Notes under the pieces: model-generated | The model's database searches: none | Told to the model about the DNA's origin: nothing | What the model saw: only the letters and a program-made list of their open reading frames with translations | Made by a program: the position numbers and the translations under genes | Shown here: positions 10,184-21,606 of the stretch, in pieces | How the letters are laid out: every line of letters begins with the position of its first letter | Position numbering within the stretch: the first letter of the stretch is position 1 | Source of the DNA: Nannochloris sp. 'desiccata' | Lineage: Eukaryota; Chlorophyta; Trebouxiophyceae; Chlorellales; Chlorellaceae | Length of the DNA stretch: 64,000 bases | Direction of reading: 5' to 3' | Assembly: GCA_019044685.2 (NCBI GenBank) | Contig: JAGTXX020000006.1 | Span: 930,001 to 994,000, forward strand

Positions 10184-12207
10184 ATGAGCAGCCCAGGTCC
10201 TACCCCAATCGCTGCAAAACTGGTCGAGAAGGAGTAGGTTTCAGCCATATATACATGAAGGACTCTACGACACTGCATGCGTCCCAGTTTAGCTCGTTTT
10301 CACCTCTTATTTCTCCTATTTCTGCTTGCTTTTCTCGCAGAGCTCAGCTGAAAGCTCTTGAAACCCGCACAACACTGCAGATTCAAAAGCTCTCTGACAA
10401 TAATGCCGCTCTCGCAAGGATGAATCACCGCCTGAATTCTCAGCTTGAACGCTTGAAGGCTGAGCTAGACCAGCTGGAACACCTCACAGCCGGGAACGCT
10501 ATTGTAGCACGCGCCAAAGAATCGGAGCTGGCCTCTGAAATCAACGGTTTAAAGCATCTTCTCAAAGATTCTTTGGCCGAGAGGGCTACTCTGCATGCTC
10601 AACTTGTAGCAAAACAGGTAAAACCTCTTATTTTTCCTTTCTCGCACTCGAGCGCCTCCTCTTGAAATTTTCTTGCGTTTTTTATCCCTGCAGGAGATAG
10701 TTCGCTACTTAGAATGGCGTTTAGCACAGATGGAGCAACTTGCAGAAGGCAAAGGGCGTGCTTCTGGCGGTGGAGGCCCTCTCTCAGCTGCTTTCAAAGA
10801 GGCCGCGCAAGTCGCTGCTGGTGAACCTCCTCTCGATTCCTTCCCGGTGCTTCCTGATGCCCAAAGTGTAAGCACCCAAAGCAGCTCTGTCAGTGGAACG
10901 AATCTCCCCCGTACTCTTCTTGCTTTAGGACAACGAGGTCTAGTCGGTATCCCTACTACGGCGTGGGCACCAGCGAGCTTGGAAGACGCAGAAAAAGAAA
11001 ATATCAACGCGAGGCACCCTCCTCGCCCTGCTCTTGATACTACCCCTCCTGGAACTGCCGCTACAAATCCAGGTCAATTCACCCCTATTAGAAGCTCTGT
11101 TCGTTCTGCTCTTGGAGATATCACCCTTCCTCGTCATCCTCGAGCTTTAGTAGCTGAAGCAGAGGACAGTGCCACGCCTGTGTTAGCAGGCGTGCCTGTT
11201 GCGGCCGCTGCAGCTCCGATCGCCCTGCTTTGAGAGGAGAAGAACAACAGGAAGAGAAACTCGATGATAGAGAAGCTCCCGCTGTCGCTGATGCAATTTC
11301 CTTTATTCTAGTAGAAAATAATGTAGAAGGCGATGATAGACGTCCTCCTTCTGAGCTTGAAGGCAGCAGCACTGCAGGAGCTTCCAGCACGGACCTCAAA
11401 AAACAACTTTTTGCAGAATACTCCTCTGCAGATTTAAAGTACGTAAATGATGATGATGAAGACAATGAAGACAATGGCATCTCCGTTAAAGCAGCTATAG
11501 CAGCATTAGAAAAGGAGACTAAGAAGAAAGATGATGGGTTGGATGTTCAAATTAAGCAAATGCATACTCCTATTGCTGAGCCTTCTCAAAACTCTCGACA
11601 GCAGCAAGAGCAACAGCAGCACAAGGAAGATAACGAAAAGAACCAAACTGCCGCTGCTAGTACCCCTGACCTCTTCAGAAACAATAATAACATCACCAAC
11701 AGGAACAAGAACAATGGCTCTTCTGCTGCGTTAACCCCTATGGCAGGCTCTACTCCTCTCTACTCTGCTTCGGCTACACCCGCAACAGGTCTCCGTACCT
11801 CTTCTCGTGTCCGTCGCAGTGTGAGCTATGCCTTACCTCCAGTCAATAGGAAGCTGCGTCAGGGAGATCCTTTCACCTTTGGAGATCCTACCACTATTCG
11901 TAAGAAGAATCCTTCATCCTCAGCTGCTGCTGGTACTGGTGGTGGTGGTGGTGGCGGCGGCGCTACCACTGCTGCGCCTATGCCTCGTTCCCGCACCAAG
12001 CCTCGAGCTAAATATGCTTCTAGTTCTAAGAAACATCGCCGTAAGAGTCTTAGTACTAGAATCAATGGTGGCACTATCTTATCTAGTAGTATGGAGACTC
12101 CTCCGCATGTTGGAGTGCTTCCGGCTATGGCTGAACAGGAAGACTTCTCTGAAATTGAAAATGGTAGTGATGGTGGTGATGGCGCAGTAAGAGGTATATT
12201 CTCGTAA
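10184..12207 (+). CDS. SGO1: Shugoshin, centromeric cohesin protector
   Basis: Shugoshin recruits PP2A to centromeres and shields cohesin. Exons 10184-10233, 10341-10617 and 10694-~11149 are in phase. They encode a short leader, an N-terminal coiled coil (QIQKLSDNNAALARMNHRL onward) and a KEN box (EKENINARH). The last exon, to 12207, has the diagnostic C-terminal motif SSRVRRSVSYALPPVNRKLR followed by QGDPF. The frame changes between ~11150 and 11250. A GTAGCT...CAACAG intron at 11150-11250 is phase-compatible but has a weak donor, so that junction is tentative. RSALGDIT upstream of it resembles the cyclin-type destruction box. Gln, Asn and Gly repeats fill the middle. The KEN box suggests APC/C-controlled turnover. 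Confidence 0.82.
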
Positions 12208-12290
12208 AGATAGGAGGGATTTATTAATTATTTTACAATATAGAAGTAGAGTAGTACGCAGAATTTGACAATAGCAAAAAAAAGAATGCA

Positions 12291-12323
12291 CGGTACAAAT
12301 TTGTACCGGCTTTTAAAAGCCGG
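12291..12323. repeat. Two overlapping 18-bp perfect palindromes between convergent genes
   Basis: CGGTACAAATTTGTACCG (12291-12308) is a perfect palindrome. It overlaps by three bases a second one, CCGGCTTTTAAAAGCCGG (12306-12323). They lie in the 224-bp gap between the stop codons of shugoshin and cathepsin. In RNA from either strand they would form two adjacent hairpins, possibly marking a shared 3'-end region. Confidence 0.85.
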
Positions 12324-12431
12324 ATTTGGCCTTATTTCCTTCTTAAAAACCTTGATGATGACATCAACCAAAAAAAAATTCTTGTACAGAAGTGTAAATA
12401 TTCTTAAATTTAATCTATTTTTGCGAACATT

Positions 12432-13773
12432 CTACTGCTCTGTAGCCATACTCAACATTCCATCATCATCAATTCTATTACCTCTCTTTACGTCCATCAT
12501 TCTTTCTTTCTTCCATGGATCTCTCTTTCCCAACAACTCAACTTCTACCTCGACACCTTCTTGAGCAGCACCACTGCCCTGGTTATCATCAGGTTCTTTC
12601 TTTTTAGGCTTTGTAGCAGGTTCAGGCAACACCTTTGCCGCCTCTGCTGGAGTCATAATTCCCCACATAGTACCTACTTTCTTCCCTGCGCGGACGTCTT
12701 GTTCATCTTCCCACGTCGGATTTGCCCACCAGCAATCCCCCGCCTCGATTTGTAAAGCATTATTCCCCCTTTCCAACAAGAAAAATCCAAGTTGACCGAA
12801 ATACGTCCCCCATGAATTTCGTACAATCCAATACTTGGTACCAGAAGGGCTGACACCCCACCCTACAATTTCCACGTCATGGTCGACGTCGGTTGCATTA
12901 TGGGACGGATCCATAGCAATACCAGAATGGTAGCCATAATCAAATACCTCTGGAGTAGCCATACTGCAGGTGATAGGACCATTTGTAGCAATTTCATTGA
13001 GCATAGGCTCTTCTCCAGGACCAGAGACTTGACCGTACGATTCTAGATAGTAACGAATAGGTGTCTTGACAGCCCAGCAGGTATCGACATCGTCAATCGG
13101 CATGCAATTCATACAATAGCCAATTGCAGGGCATTTTTTAGCGTCTTTATCGTATTTGGTGTGATCGGTGGCGGAGTAGGGGATGCAGGATTCGTCAGGG
13201 AGACCGAATTGAGCCATGTAGCGAAGGACATCAATGACATCACCACCGTCGCACCCTGCGCCGTAACTGTAGGGTTCAAGGATAAAAGAGAAATGTGTTA
13301 TAGGTATTAGTAAGCAATAGAAGTTCAAAAGAAGCACATATAGACATAGCAAAGATCATAGTAGGCAAAAGTTAATGATCGAAAACTTACTCATGGAATG
13401 CTCCACAGTTGAGGAGGGTTTGGCGGCCTAGGGTAACATCTGGCGCAGCACCTTTCTTAACAATTTTCAAACGATCTTGGATCATAGAGAGCGTTCCATG
13501 AGCCCAGCACGCTCCACAGTACTGTTCTCCAATGTGCTGGTTCCAAGAAGGGGCTACCATATTGACTCCATTAACATCCAGCCAGGAGAAATTTTGAGGG
13601 AGCTCATTTACGGTAAGAAGGCGACTGGGGGCCTGAGCGTTCAGAGACCATTCATGGGGCTGTACATTTGTTGCACGGCGTTTCTTGCATCCTGCCTCGA
13701 CAGGGAGTGCGGTGTGTAGAAGGAGGAGCAAGAGTGCTGAGCACCAGATGGTGACGACTGCGTGATGTGACAT
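12432..13773 (-). CDS. CTSZ: Cathepsin X/Z-type papain-family cysteine protease
   Basis: A secreted or vacuolar C1A carboxypeptidase-type protease. Exons 13773-13391 and 13266-12432 join in phase 2 (GA|GTAAGT...CTACAG) and give 405 residues. A signal peptide is clear (CSALLLLLLHTALPVEAG). The catalytic triad residues are visible: Cys89 in QYCGACWAHG, His257 in DHDVEIVGWG and Asn278 in IVRNSWG. NQHIGEQYCGACWAH, the short propeptide and the CDGGDVIDVLRYM segment match cathepsin X/Z rather than B or L. The mature enzyme is followed by an unusual charged tail of about 90 residues (TKPKKKEPDDNQ onward) that ordinary cathepsin X lacks; its role is unknown. Confidence 0.9.
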
Positions 13774-14328
13774 TTGGAAGGAAAAATAGATTGCAAGTCG
13801 AAATGAAAAAGTTCCGTCTGCAGAAAAAGCATGAGATGTGTATTAAATTAACTATTTTGGTGTGCCTGATGGATGGTAATGTGCGATAACTATGAGATTA
13901 CAAAAGCCATTCTCTCTAGGGTAAACCTCACCAAAGTGATCAAGCAACGCGGACGTGAGAGACTACCAGCCACAGTAGTTTCGGATTTGCGGTTTGAAAT
14001 TTGATTTTATCCCTGCGAAAACGCGTTGGTGGCTTTACACTATACTTTGGCTGCCAAGCTTTGTTTCTTCTTCAAAACCGCCGTGAGCTGTCTAGTAGCA
14101 CCCTGAGGCAGCAGGCAAAATTTCCTGTGGAGAGGAAGAAGCACCATTAGGCTCATAATCAACTCATTAAAATGTATGACGATACCTCTCAATTCTTACA
14201 AGACGCGAGCCTCTTTTGACAGCCCAAATCAGAAACTGAGCAGATCCACCTCTGTCGCTGCCTCAAATCAAGACGCACACAAACAAAATATCAATACTTC
14301 ATTTCTTCGATAACATATGCAATTATCT
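13774..14328. other. Intergenic: cathepsin promoter side and argininosuccinate lyase 3' region
   Basis: About 555 bp; no gene, RNA or clear regulatory element was recognised. Confidence 0.5.
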
Positions 14329-16125
14329 CTAAGCAGTTTCTTTCAAATATGTCCTCAATTTCGCCACCTGTTCCAACACAGACCTCTTACTAGCTCCACC
14401 TTCAGTATCTCTCATTTCCGCCGACCTCTGGAAATCCCAAACATCATTCACATCATTCTCAAACAAAGGGTGAATAGTTCTCAACTGATCAGGTGTCAAA
14501 TCACTCAATTCACAGTTATTATCTTCCGCCATCTTCACTGCAGCACCACTGATGTGATGTGTCTCGCGGAAGGGCACTCCTTTCCGTACTAGATACTCTG
14601 CGAGATCAGTGGCAAGCATGTCTGCTGATAATCCAGCAAGCATTCTTTCAGGGTTAATTTTAATAGTGCTTAAAACACCGGTTGCGATTCGTACACAATC
14701 GTACACGGTATCTACAGTGTCGTACATAATCTCCCAGACTTCCTGGAGATCTTTATTATAGGTCGTAGGCGTACCCTTGACTACTGCCATGAGACCAGCC
14801 ATATTCCCGATTAATCGACCACCTTTACCACGAATCAATTCCAAAGCATCAGGATTCTTCTTTTGAGGCATTAAAGAAGATCCAGTTGCATATGCGTCAC
14901 TGCATTGTACGAATTTAAACTGCCCTGAAGAATAGATAATCAAATCCTCTGCCCATCGAGATAAATGAACCAAATGCATTGATCCAAAAAAGACAGCTTC
15001 GGCGACATAATCACGATCAGAAACAGCATCCATAGAATTAGGACACACTCCACCAATGAAATTCAGATCTGCAGCCAAAGCGCGACGGTCTATGCCAAAA
15101 GGATTTCCCGCCAGAGCGCCAGAGCCTAACGGCATAGTAGCTACACGCGGCATAAGGTCAGCCAACCGCTGATCATCACGTTGCCACGACGCAGCATGAG
15201 ATAATAACCAGTGAGACCAACGAACAGTCTGTGCAGGCTGTAAATGAGTAAAACCCGGCATGATGATATCAGCCTCTGCTTCCGCTCTATCAGCGGCTAC
15301 TTTAATCAACTCTCGTAAGGCAGTACGGATCTCTACAAGCTGGTTGTACAGCCACAGACGTGTATCAGTAGCCACTTGATCATTACGACTCCTTCCCGTG
15401 TGCAATTTCCCTCCCAATGGACCAATCAGTTCAGACAATCTCCGTTCATTAGCAGTGTGAATATCCTCATCTCCTTGTTTAATTTCAAAGGCACCCGCCT
15501 TCCATTCTTCAGCAACATGGCCTAATCCATCGACAATTTGAGTGGCTTCGTCTGTAGTTAGAACACCGGCTTTGGATAAAGCACGAGCGTAGGCTTGGCT
15601 GCCTTGAATGTCCTCAGCCCACATGCGTTTATCAAAGGGCAGTGATTCATTGAATTTTTCGAATATCGGGTCTGTGGCGCCGGTGAAACGACCTCCCCAG
15701 AGTTTTTTTGGCTCAGCAGCAGATGCGGTAATGGCCTGGAAGGAAAATGAAAGAGAATAGGTTGATAAGGAGAGGTAGGTAAATTGCTTTAGAAAGGCGG
15801 GAGAAGCCCTCGCCCATGACAGCCCTAGAGGGAAATTTTTGAATAACTGGGAGGCTGGGAAGATGGGTTGGAGTATATGTCGCTGTTTAACCTGGTCACT
15901 TACCATTGCAAGAGCGTGTCTTCTACGGAGTGGATTCGCCTGCAATTGGAGATGTATCTTGATTTGTTACTAGGGCTGAGAAACATGCAGTGGGTTGCGT
16001 ATATGTTCAAGAATTATATCGATACTTATAACTATGCATACTTTAAAGTAAACTTTATTCGATTCGGGCTTGTTCAAGAGCTTAGCACCCAAATTCGAAG
16101 ACCTAAGGAGGGTCTTTTGGGACAT
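14329..16125 (-). CDS. ASL: Argininosuccinate lyase, probably plastid-targeted
   Basis: It cleaves argininosuccinate to arginine and fumarate, the last step of arginine synthesis, which is plastidic in green plants. Exons 16125-16042, 15939-15904 and 15735-14329 (all phase 0) give 508 residues. The core starts at KLWGGRFTGATDPIFEKFN and contains HTGRSRNDQVATD, the fumarate-lyase signature GSSLMPQKKNPDALE and TTYNKDLQEVWE. The leader (SQKTLLRSSNLGAKLL, then ANPLRRRHALAMAITASAA) is basic and Ser/Ala-rich, fitting a transit peptide. The start has a favourable GACAGCCATG context. The second intron is 168 bp, a multiple of three, without a stop, so its retention would only lengthen the leader. The first exon rests on phase and motif fit and is less certain than the rest. 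Confidence 0.92.
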
Positions 16126-16372
16126 GGCTGTCGAAATCTTTGCTGTATATATGATATTCTTCCCTCTGCTTATTTGCAAAGCGACCTAAATAAAATTTAA
16201 AATGTGTTATAATGTCAATCCCTTACATTGCAGGTCTGATATTCTCGAAATTTTCATCCCTTGCTTCCCCATGTTTGGCGCCGGTGTCCACTGATCATGC
16301 TCCATGATCTGCTTGATCCCCAACATGATTTTCTTTAGTATGAATTAAAGTTCCAATACCTGTTACACGATC

Positions 16373-17275
16373 TTATTTTGGTATTGTTGAAGCTGCCTGT
16401 CTTATATTCGCCGCTTCTGCACTTGCCTCCCCCTCTTCTTGGCCTGGCACGTCCTCGGGAAGCACCGCTCCATCTAGTTGCCGAAGTGCCTCAAATACAC
16501 CTATCCCCACACTTGTAGCTAAATTCAGACTTCTAACGTGTTTATAATTCGACATTGGTATCTTAACCATAGCCCCACCGCTTTCTACTGCCGCAGCATG
16601 GGCCTACAAAAGCGGGAAAATAAGGTCGACAAAACTCCGAATTTAATTCTTATTTTCAGGGAGAAAGACCCTTATAAGGTATGTCTTATTAATACAAGCA
16701 AATTCTAGAAATCCTATTCTTACCTCTGGTGGTAATCCTGTTGTTTCAGCTCCAAACATTAGCCACGTCCCAGGTGGGTACATCCCTTCTGTTGCATGGT
16801 GAACTGTACCTAATTTAGAAAATCCGACCAAACGCTTGTTTGGGTCATCTAACTGATTAAAAAAAGAATAGAATGCATCCCAAGAAGGGTGAACTTTACA
16901 TGCCACCCAATCCCAATAATCTAATCCAGCTCTTTTTAGCTTTGCGTTATCTAATTCGAAGCCCATAGGGCCAACAAGATGGAGAGCGATGGAGGCGGCG
17001 GCACAAGTTCGTGAGATGTTGCCTGCGTTTTGTGGGATTTGAGGGTTTACAAGGACGATGTGAAGGTCAGCACGTTGCCATTCGCGTCTAGATCCACTGT
17101 TTACAAAGTTCCATCCAGGCTCAGATGAGGAAAAGCTTGGGGTCCTCCCGGTGGCTGCGAATCTCTGATAGCGGGAGGCCTGACGATGAATGGTAAAGGG
17201 GGCCCAGCGGTTCATTGATGCCATTGATCCCATTAGTGTGAAACCATTTCGAACGCTACACGTTCGAGGAAGCAT
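16373..17275 (-). CDS. TrmL-like tRNA 2'-O-methyltransferase (SPOUT family), organelle-targeted
   Basis: The bacterial TrmL homologue methylates the 2'-OH of the wobble base (C/U34) of leucine tRNAs. Exons 17275-16724 and 16603-16373 join in phase 0 and give 260 residues. SPOUT motifs are clear: IVLVNPQIPQNAGNISRTCA, GFELDNAKLKRAGLDYWDW, LMFGAETTGLPPE, and after the junction VKIPMSNYKHVRSLNLATSV. The first ~60 residues are basic and Ser-rich, so import into plastid or mitochondrion is likely. The Glu/Ala-rich tail is extra compared with bacterial TrmL. It is divergent from SufB, with a 356-bp shared upstream region. Confidence 0.88.
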
Positions 17276-17631
17276 CGTAATGAAGCTAGAACACTGGCTA
17301 TATGGGATGCAAATTCGTTTCGGAATTTGAATTTATAAAGTTTGATCAATTCAACGTAGCGCTGGTTGATTTTGTTGACTAGATAATTTTAATAAACTTT
17401 GCACTAACAAAAAGCCCAATGTGCAATAAAATTCAGAGCTAAAGCCAGCTGAAGTGCAGGAAAAAAAATCTTTTACATAAGGTTTGGATTGTAGATTCCA
17501 CATATTTTCTCCTTGGAACCTTGCACTGAACTATTTCCATTTAATTTTGAACGCAATCCACAAATATTAAACGATAACAAGTGACGCAAGGGCTATCACT
17601 CTACTACACTTGCTAATTTAATTGCACCAAA
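17276..17631. promoter_or_regulatory. Shared upstream region of TrmL-like and SufB genes
   Basis: 356 bp between two divergent starts must hold both promoters. It is A/T-rich; no consensus element was recognised with confidence. Confidence 0.4.
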
Positions 17632-19242
17632 ATGTCCAGTGTTGGTATGCCCAGCACAAGAGGATTGGCCATTCGCGCGCCTCTCCCAGCAGCATTTCGC
17701 CCCTCTAAAATGATGCTGCGTAGGATTGCCAAGTGCAAGGTGTCCCCAAATGCCACAGCCTCTCCAGATGTTGAGCAGCTCCCAGCTTTAGAAGAAATGT
17801 CCGAGGAGAAACGCGACATTCAGAAAATGCTTAGCAAGCCCTACAAATACGGTTTCAAGACTATCATCGAGTCTGATGTATTTCCCAAGGGGTTGAGTGA
17901 AGACGTAGTCCGTGCCATTTCCGCTAAGAAAAATGAACCGGACTGGATGTTAGACTTTAGGCTCAAGGCTTACCGCAAATGGCTCACCATGGAAGAACCC
18001 GATTGGTCTGACAACACCTACCCTACTATCGATTACCAGGATCTCTCCTACTATTCCGCACCCAAGGCAGTAGAAAAGAAAAACTCCCTTGACGAAGTCG
18101 ACCCAGAGCTGCTGAGAACTTTTGATAAGCTTGGTATTCCTCTTGCCGAGCAAAAACGTCTTTCCAATGTAGCTGTGGACGCTGTTTTTGACTCTGTCTC
18201 TATTGCCACTACGTTCCGTGAAGAGCTCGGTAAGGCTGGTGTCGTTTTCTGTTCAATGTCTGAAGCAGTCAAAGAATACCCCGACTTGGTGAAGAAACAT
18301 CTCGGATCCGTCGTACCCGTAGCAGACAACTATTTCACTGCATTAAATTCTGCTGTTTTCTCTGATGGCTCTTTTGTCTACGTCCCCAAAGGAGTCCGCT
18401 CCCCAATGGAGTTGTCGACGTATTTTCGGATTAATGCCTCTGAAACAGGCCAATTTGAGCGTACCTTGATTGTCTGCGAAGAAGGTGCATATGTGTCGTA
18501 TTTAGAAGGATGCACTGCTCCTGCATATGATCAAAATCAGCTTCACGCTGCAGTCGTTGAACTTTCTGCTGCTAAAGATGCCGAGATTAAATACTCCACT
18601 GTTCAAAATTGGTACGCTGGTGATGAACAAGGCCGTGGTGGAATTTACAATTTCGTTACAAAGCGTGGTATTTGCCAGGGCGAGAGATCTAAAATTTCAT
18701 GGACTCAGGTAGAAACTGGTAGTGCCATCACATGGAAGTACCCATCAGTCATCTTAAAAGGAGATGACTCTGTTGGAGAATTTTATTCAGTAGCGTTGAC
18801 AAATAATATGCAGCAAGCAGATACTGGTACGAAAATGGTCCACGTCGGAAAGAATACCAGATCAAGGATTGTTTCTAAAGGTATTTCAGCAGGCCAATCG
18901 AGGAATGCTTACAGAGGTTTAGTACAGGTGCAACCATCTGCTACTGGAGCTCGTAATTACTCTCAGTGTGATAGTATGCTTATTGGGGATACAGCTGCAG
19001 CGAACACGTACCCCTATATTCAAGTGAGACATCCTTCTGCAAGGGTAGAGCATGAAGCTTCGACTTCAAAAATTGGTGAAGATCAATTATTTTATTTCCA
19101 GCAACGTGGCGTCGATGCTGAAGATGCTGTTGGTATGATCATTAGTGGATTCTGTAGAGAAGTCTTTAATGAATTGCCATTGGAGTTTGCTGCTGAAGTG
19201 AATCAGTTGATGAGCTTGAAACTTGAAGGCTCTGTTGGTTAA
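17632..19242 (+). CDS. SUFB: SufB, plastid iron-sulfur cluster scaffold subunit
   Basis: SufB is the scaffold of the SufBC2D complex that builds Fe-S clusters in plastids. A single exon encodes 536 residues. The first ~45 ([19 protein letters not shown]) form a transit peptide; the core starts near [20 protein letters not shown]. Conserved regions include [20 protein letters not shown] and [15 protein letters not shown]. Cys446 and Glu475 (EHEAST) correspond to the essential Cys405 and Glu434 of the E. coli protein. Red-lineage plastids carry this gene in plastid DNA, so a nuclear copy supports a green alga. It is one of the few long genes here with no intron. Confidence 0.97.
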   Translation: MSSVGMPSTRGLAIRAPLPAAFRPSKMMLRRIAKCKVSPNATASPDVEQLPALEEMSEEKRDIQKMLSKPYKYGFKTIIESDVFPKGLSEDVVRAISAKKNEPDWMLDFRLKAYRKWLTMEEPDWSDNTYPTIDYQDLSYYSAPKAVEKKNSLDEVDPELLRTFDKLGIPLAEQKRLSNVAVDAVFDSVSIATTFREELGKAGVVFCSMSEAVKEYPDLVKKHLGSVVPVADNYFTALNSAVFSDGSFVYVPKGVRSPMELSTYFRINASETGQFERTLIVCEEGAYVSYLEGCTAPAYDQNQLHAAVVELSAAKDAEIKYSTVQNWYAGDEQGRGGIYNFVTKRGICQGERSKISWTQVETGSAITWKYPSVILKGDDSVGEFYSVALTNNMQQADTGTKMVHVGKNTRSRIVSKGISAGQSRNAYRGLVQVQPSATGARNYSQCDSMLIGDTAAANTYPYIQVRHPSARVEHEASTSKIGEDQLFYFQQRGVDAEDAVGMIISGFCREVFNELPLEFAAEVNQLMSLKLEGSVG

Positions 19243-19540
19243 AATTGTTTAGGAAGAGGAGGGTAATATCGATATAGAAAAGATAAAGAATAAATACCGT
19301 TGTGATACCAAGCTTTCTTTCTTTACACTAGGTTTTGTACATTAGATTTCGTTCTACACTCTGAATTCAATGATTAACGCTTTGTAAATTCCTCGATTAG
19401 GTATTTGAATAGCATGAAAGAGGGGAGAGTCTGGGTAAGGAAAAAGTCAGCATGCTTCTGCGCAGAAGCGGAGCAAAGCAGGTTGTGCTTACTTAAATGT
19501 AGTGCTAGATCGAACCAGCATCTTCAATTTTTATAAATAA

Positions 19541-20721
19541 ATGCAATTTCTGTCTTCCCGTGTATCAAAGGCTGCGAAAAGTTCTCTATCAGGAAAGATA
19601 TCTATTAGATCAAGCCATCGAATCTTAGCTCATTCTTTTGCCACCATGGCGTCCCTGAAGATTTCCCTTGAGCAAAATATTCGATGTGAGGATGTTGTGA
19701 AGATTGCTGAGAAGGCAGCAGAGGCAATTATGGCTGTTTACAACTCCAAGGTAAGCAAAACTTCATGGAAGTAACTCGCATCTCTCCCAACCACCTATCA
19801 AGCTTACCAGTACCCTGTTTGTCGATCTTTACAGGATGAGGATTGGAATGTAGAGCGCAAGGCTGATAACTCACCACTCACTCGCGCTGATCAAGAAGCC
19901 AACGCAGTTATATGTGCTGGTCTGACGGCACTCGCTCCCCATATTCCCATCGTCTCTGAAGAAAACAAAGCAGTTGGCTACGAAACTCGCAAGGTAAGAG
20001 TGATATCTTACATCAACTATTAATTAGAGCTAAAATTATTCAAGCATCTTAAAGAAAACACTTTCTCCCCAACCCACCCATCTCATCTCACCGTCTCCAC
20101 TTTCAACTTTTCCCCCCTTCTTCACAGAACTACCAATGCAGCTGGTGTGTAGATCCTCTCGACGGAACCAAAGAATTCCTTAAACGCAACGGGCAATTCA
20201 CCGTCAACATTGCTCTCCTCGAAGGCGACACTCCAGTACTAGGCGTAGTACAGGTCCCTGCCACTGGAAAAGTCTACTGGGCAGCAAAAGGCCAAGGCTC
20301 TTTCGTACAGGACGGTCCTGGAAAACCTCCTCGACAGATCCATGCCAAAGAGTACGATCCTACCGCATCTGCACTTATTATTGTAGGCTCTGCATCGCAT
20401 AATTCTGCAGAGACGACTGAATTTGTGTCTCAATTTACAGACCCTCAATTTGTTCAGCTCGGGAGCTCACTTAAGCTATTGATGGTTGCTGAAGGCGAGG
20501 CTCATGTATACCCTCGTTTGGCGCCTACCTGTGAATGGGATACTGCAGCATCACATGTGATTGTGACTGAAGCAGGGGGTAGTGTGATTCAAGCAGGCAC
20601 ATGCGATAACAAAGGGGTTGCGTTGGAGGATTGGAAAGCAGCCGTGGCGAGAGATGAGCCAGTGAAGTATAACAAAGAGGCTCCGTTAAATCCCTTCTTT
20701 GTGGTATATGGGAAGCGTTAA
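19541..20721 (+). CDS. CysQ/SAL-type 3'(2'),5'-bisphosphate nucleotidase with targeting leader
   Basis: It hydrolyses PAP (3'-phosphoadenosine 5'-phosphate) to AMP, detoxifying the by-product of sulfation. Exons 19541-19750, 19835-19993 and 20128-20721 (all phase 0) give 320 residues. The Li+-sensitive metal motif is visible: SEE after PHIPIV, then VDPLDGTKEFLKRNGQF, and the second metal-site segment CEWDTAASHVIVTEAGG. VNIALLEGDTPVLGVVQVP is close to bacterial CysQ. Residues 1-35 are Ser/Arg/Lys-rich without acids, a likely mitochondrial or plastid leader. Met36 lies in GCCACCATGG and could start a cytosolic form. The first ATG has a weak context (T at -3). Confidence 0.9.
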
Positions 20722-20903
20722 TTAATTTATTATTTAGCTGTGCAATAGTAGAAATAACGATTGAAATAACTCTATGTAGAACTGAGAAAAGATGCAATTC
20801 CATATGAACTCCAAAAGACCGTCTTTTTATTTTTTTACAACCATGTAACTGATGACGTGCCGAGCTCTGATCCAGATTAATATACTCGCTATTCATTTAT
20901 TTA

Positions 20904-21587
20904 TTACTCAATCAAATCTATCCGAATCTCTTGCAACTCGGCAATACCATCGTTGATCGCTGCTATGCATGCTTCCATCTCAATATAACTTTGCTTAAGA
21001 GCGCCTTTGATATCCGCCTCGGTGGGCTCTTCAGGGAGCGAAGCATGATCAGCAGCACAGGCACCATTTCCATCATGGCTATGTCCAACACTACTATGAT
21101 GATGGTGACTACTGCATGTATGTTCTCCACCGATGCCTCCATCTCCATGCTGCCAACTAAAGCTCTTTTGCTCTACGGCTGATTTCATACTCTGCAGCGC
21201 CAAGGTCAACTCTAATTTCTTTCTTTCTGCGTTTTGAATACTCCTGATTATATCTGCTACATCAGGACGATTCAGCGTAGTATCAGTTTCACCCTCAGCT
21301 GATTCTTGTCTCAGGGCGCTTTCTAGCGCTAAGGCGCGTTGACTTAAAATTTGAAATTGGTGTGTGAGCCCCGCCAAAAGTGATCGATACGGACCCTGAG
21401 CCCAATTTTCTAAATAAAATTTGAATCCATCGTTGAAGGCAGCATATGCGAGAGCACGTTCACGTTGTACTTCGAGCATTTCATCGCATACGCCGAGCAA
21501 TGTTGAGGGTAGTGGTCTAGGAGGAGCAAGGGAAGAAGGGAGGCCGGCGGTGATGGCAGCAGCTGGAGCTGAACTTGGAGGGCCCAT
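20904..21587 (-). CDS. REX1B: REX1-B family DNA-repair protein
   Basis: 227 residues, single exon. RERALAYAAFNDGFKFYLEN, then PYRSLLAGLTHQFQILS, then RPDVADIIRSIQNAERKKLE followed by LTLALQ match by eye the Required-for-excision-1-B domain (human REX1BD, Chlamydomonas REX1-B), found through a UV-sensitive Chlamydomonas mutant. A His/Gly/Asp-rich insert (about 150-175) is low complexity, and a Pro/Ala-rich stretch precedes the domain. The molecular role is not established. Its ATG lies 19 bases after the stop of TFB5 on the same strand, with no room for a separate promoter and terminator, so it is probably the second cistron of a shared mRNA. The 3' end converges on the PAP phosphatase gene. 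Confidence 0.78.
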   Translation of the reverse strand: MGPPSSAPAAAITAGLPSSLAPPRPLPSTLLGVCDEMLEVQRERALAYAAFNDGFKFYLENWAQGPYRSLLAGLTHQFQILSQRALALESALRQESAEGETDTTLNRPDVADIIRSIQNAERKKLELTLALQSMKSAVEQKSFSWQHGDGGIGGEHTCSSHHHHSSVGHSHDGNGACAADHASLPEEPTEADIKGALKQSYIEMEACIAAINDGIAELQEIRIDLIE

Positions 21588-21606
21588 TCTTTATTTTTAT
21601 TTTTAT

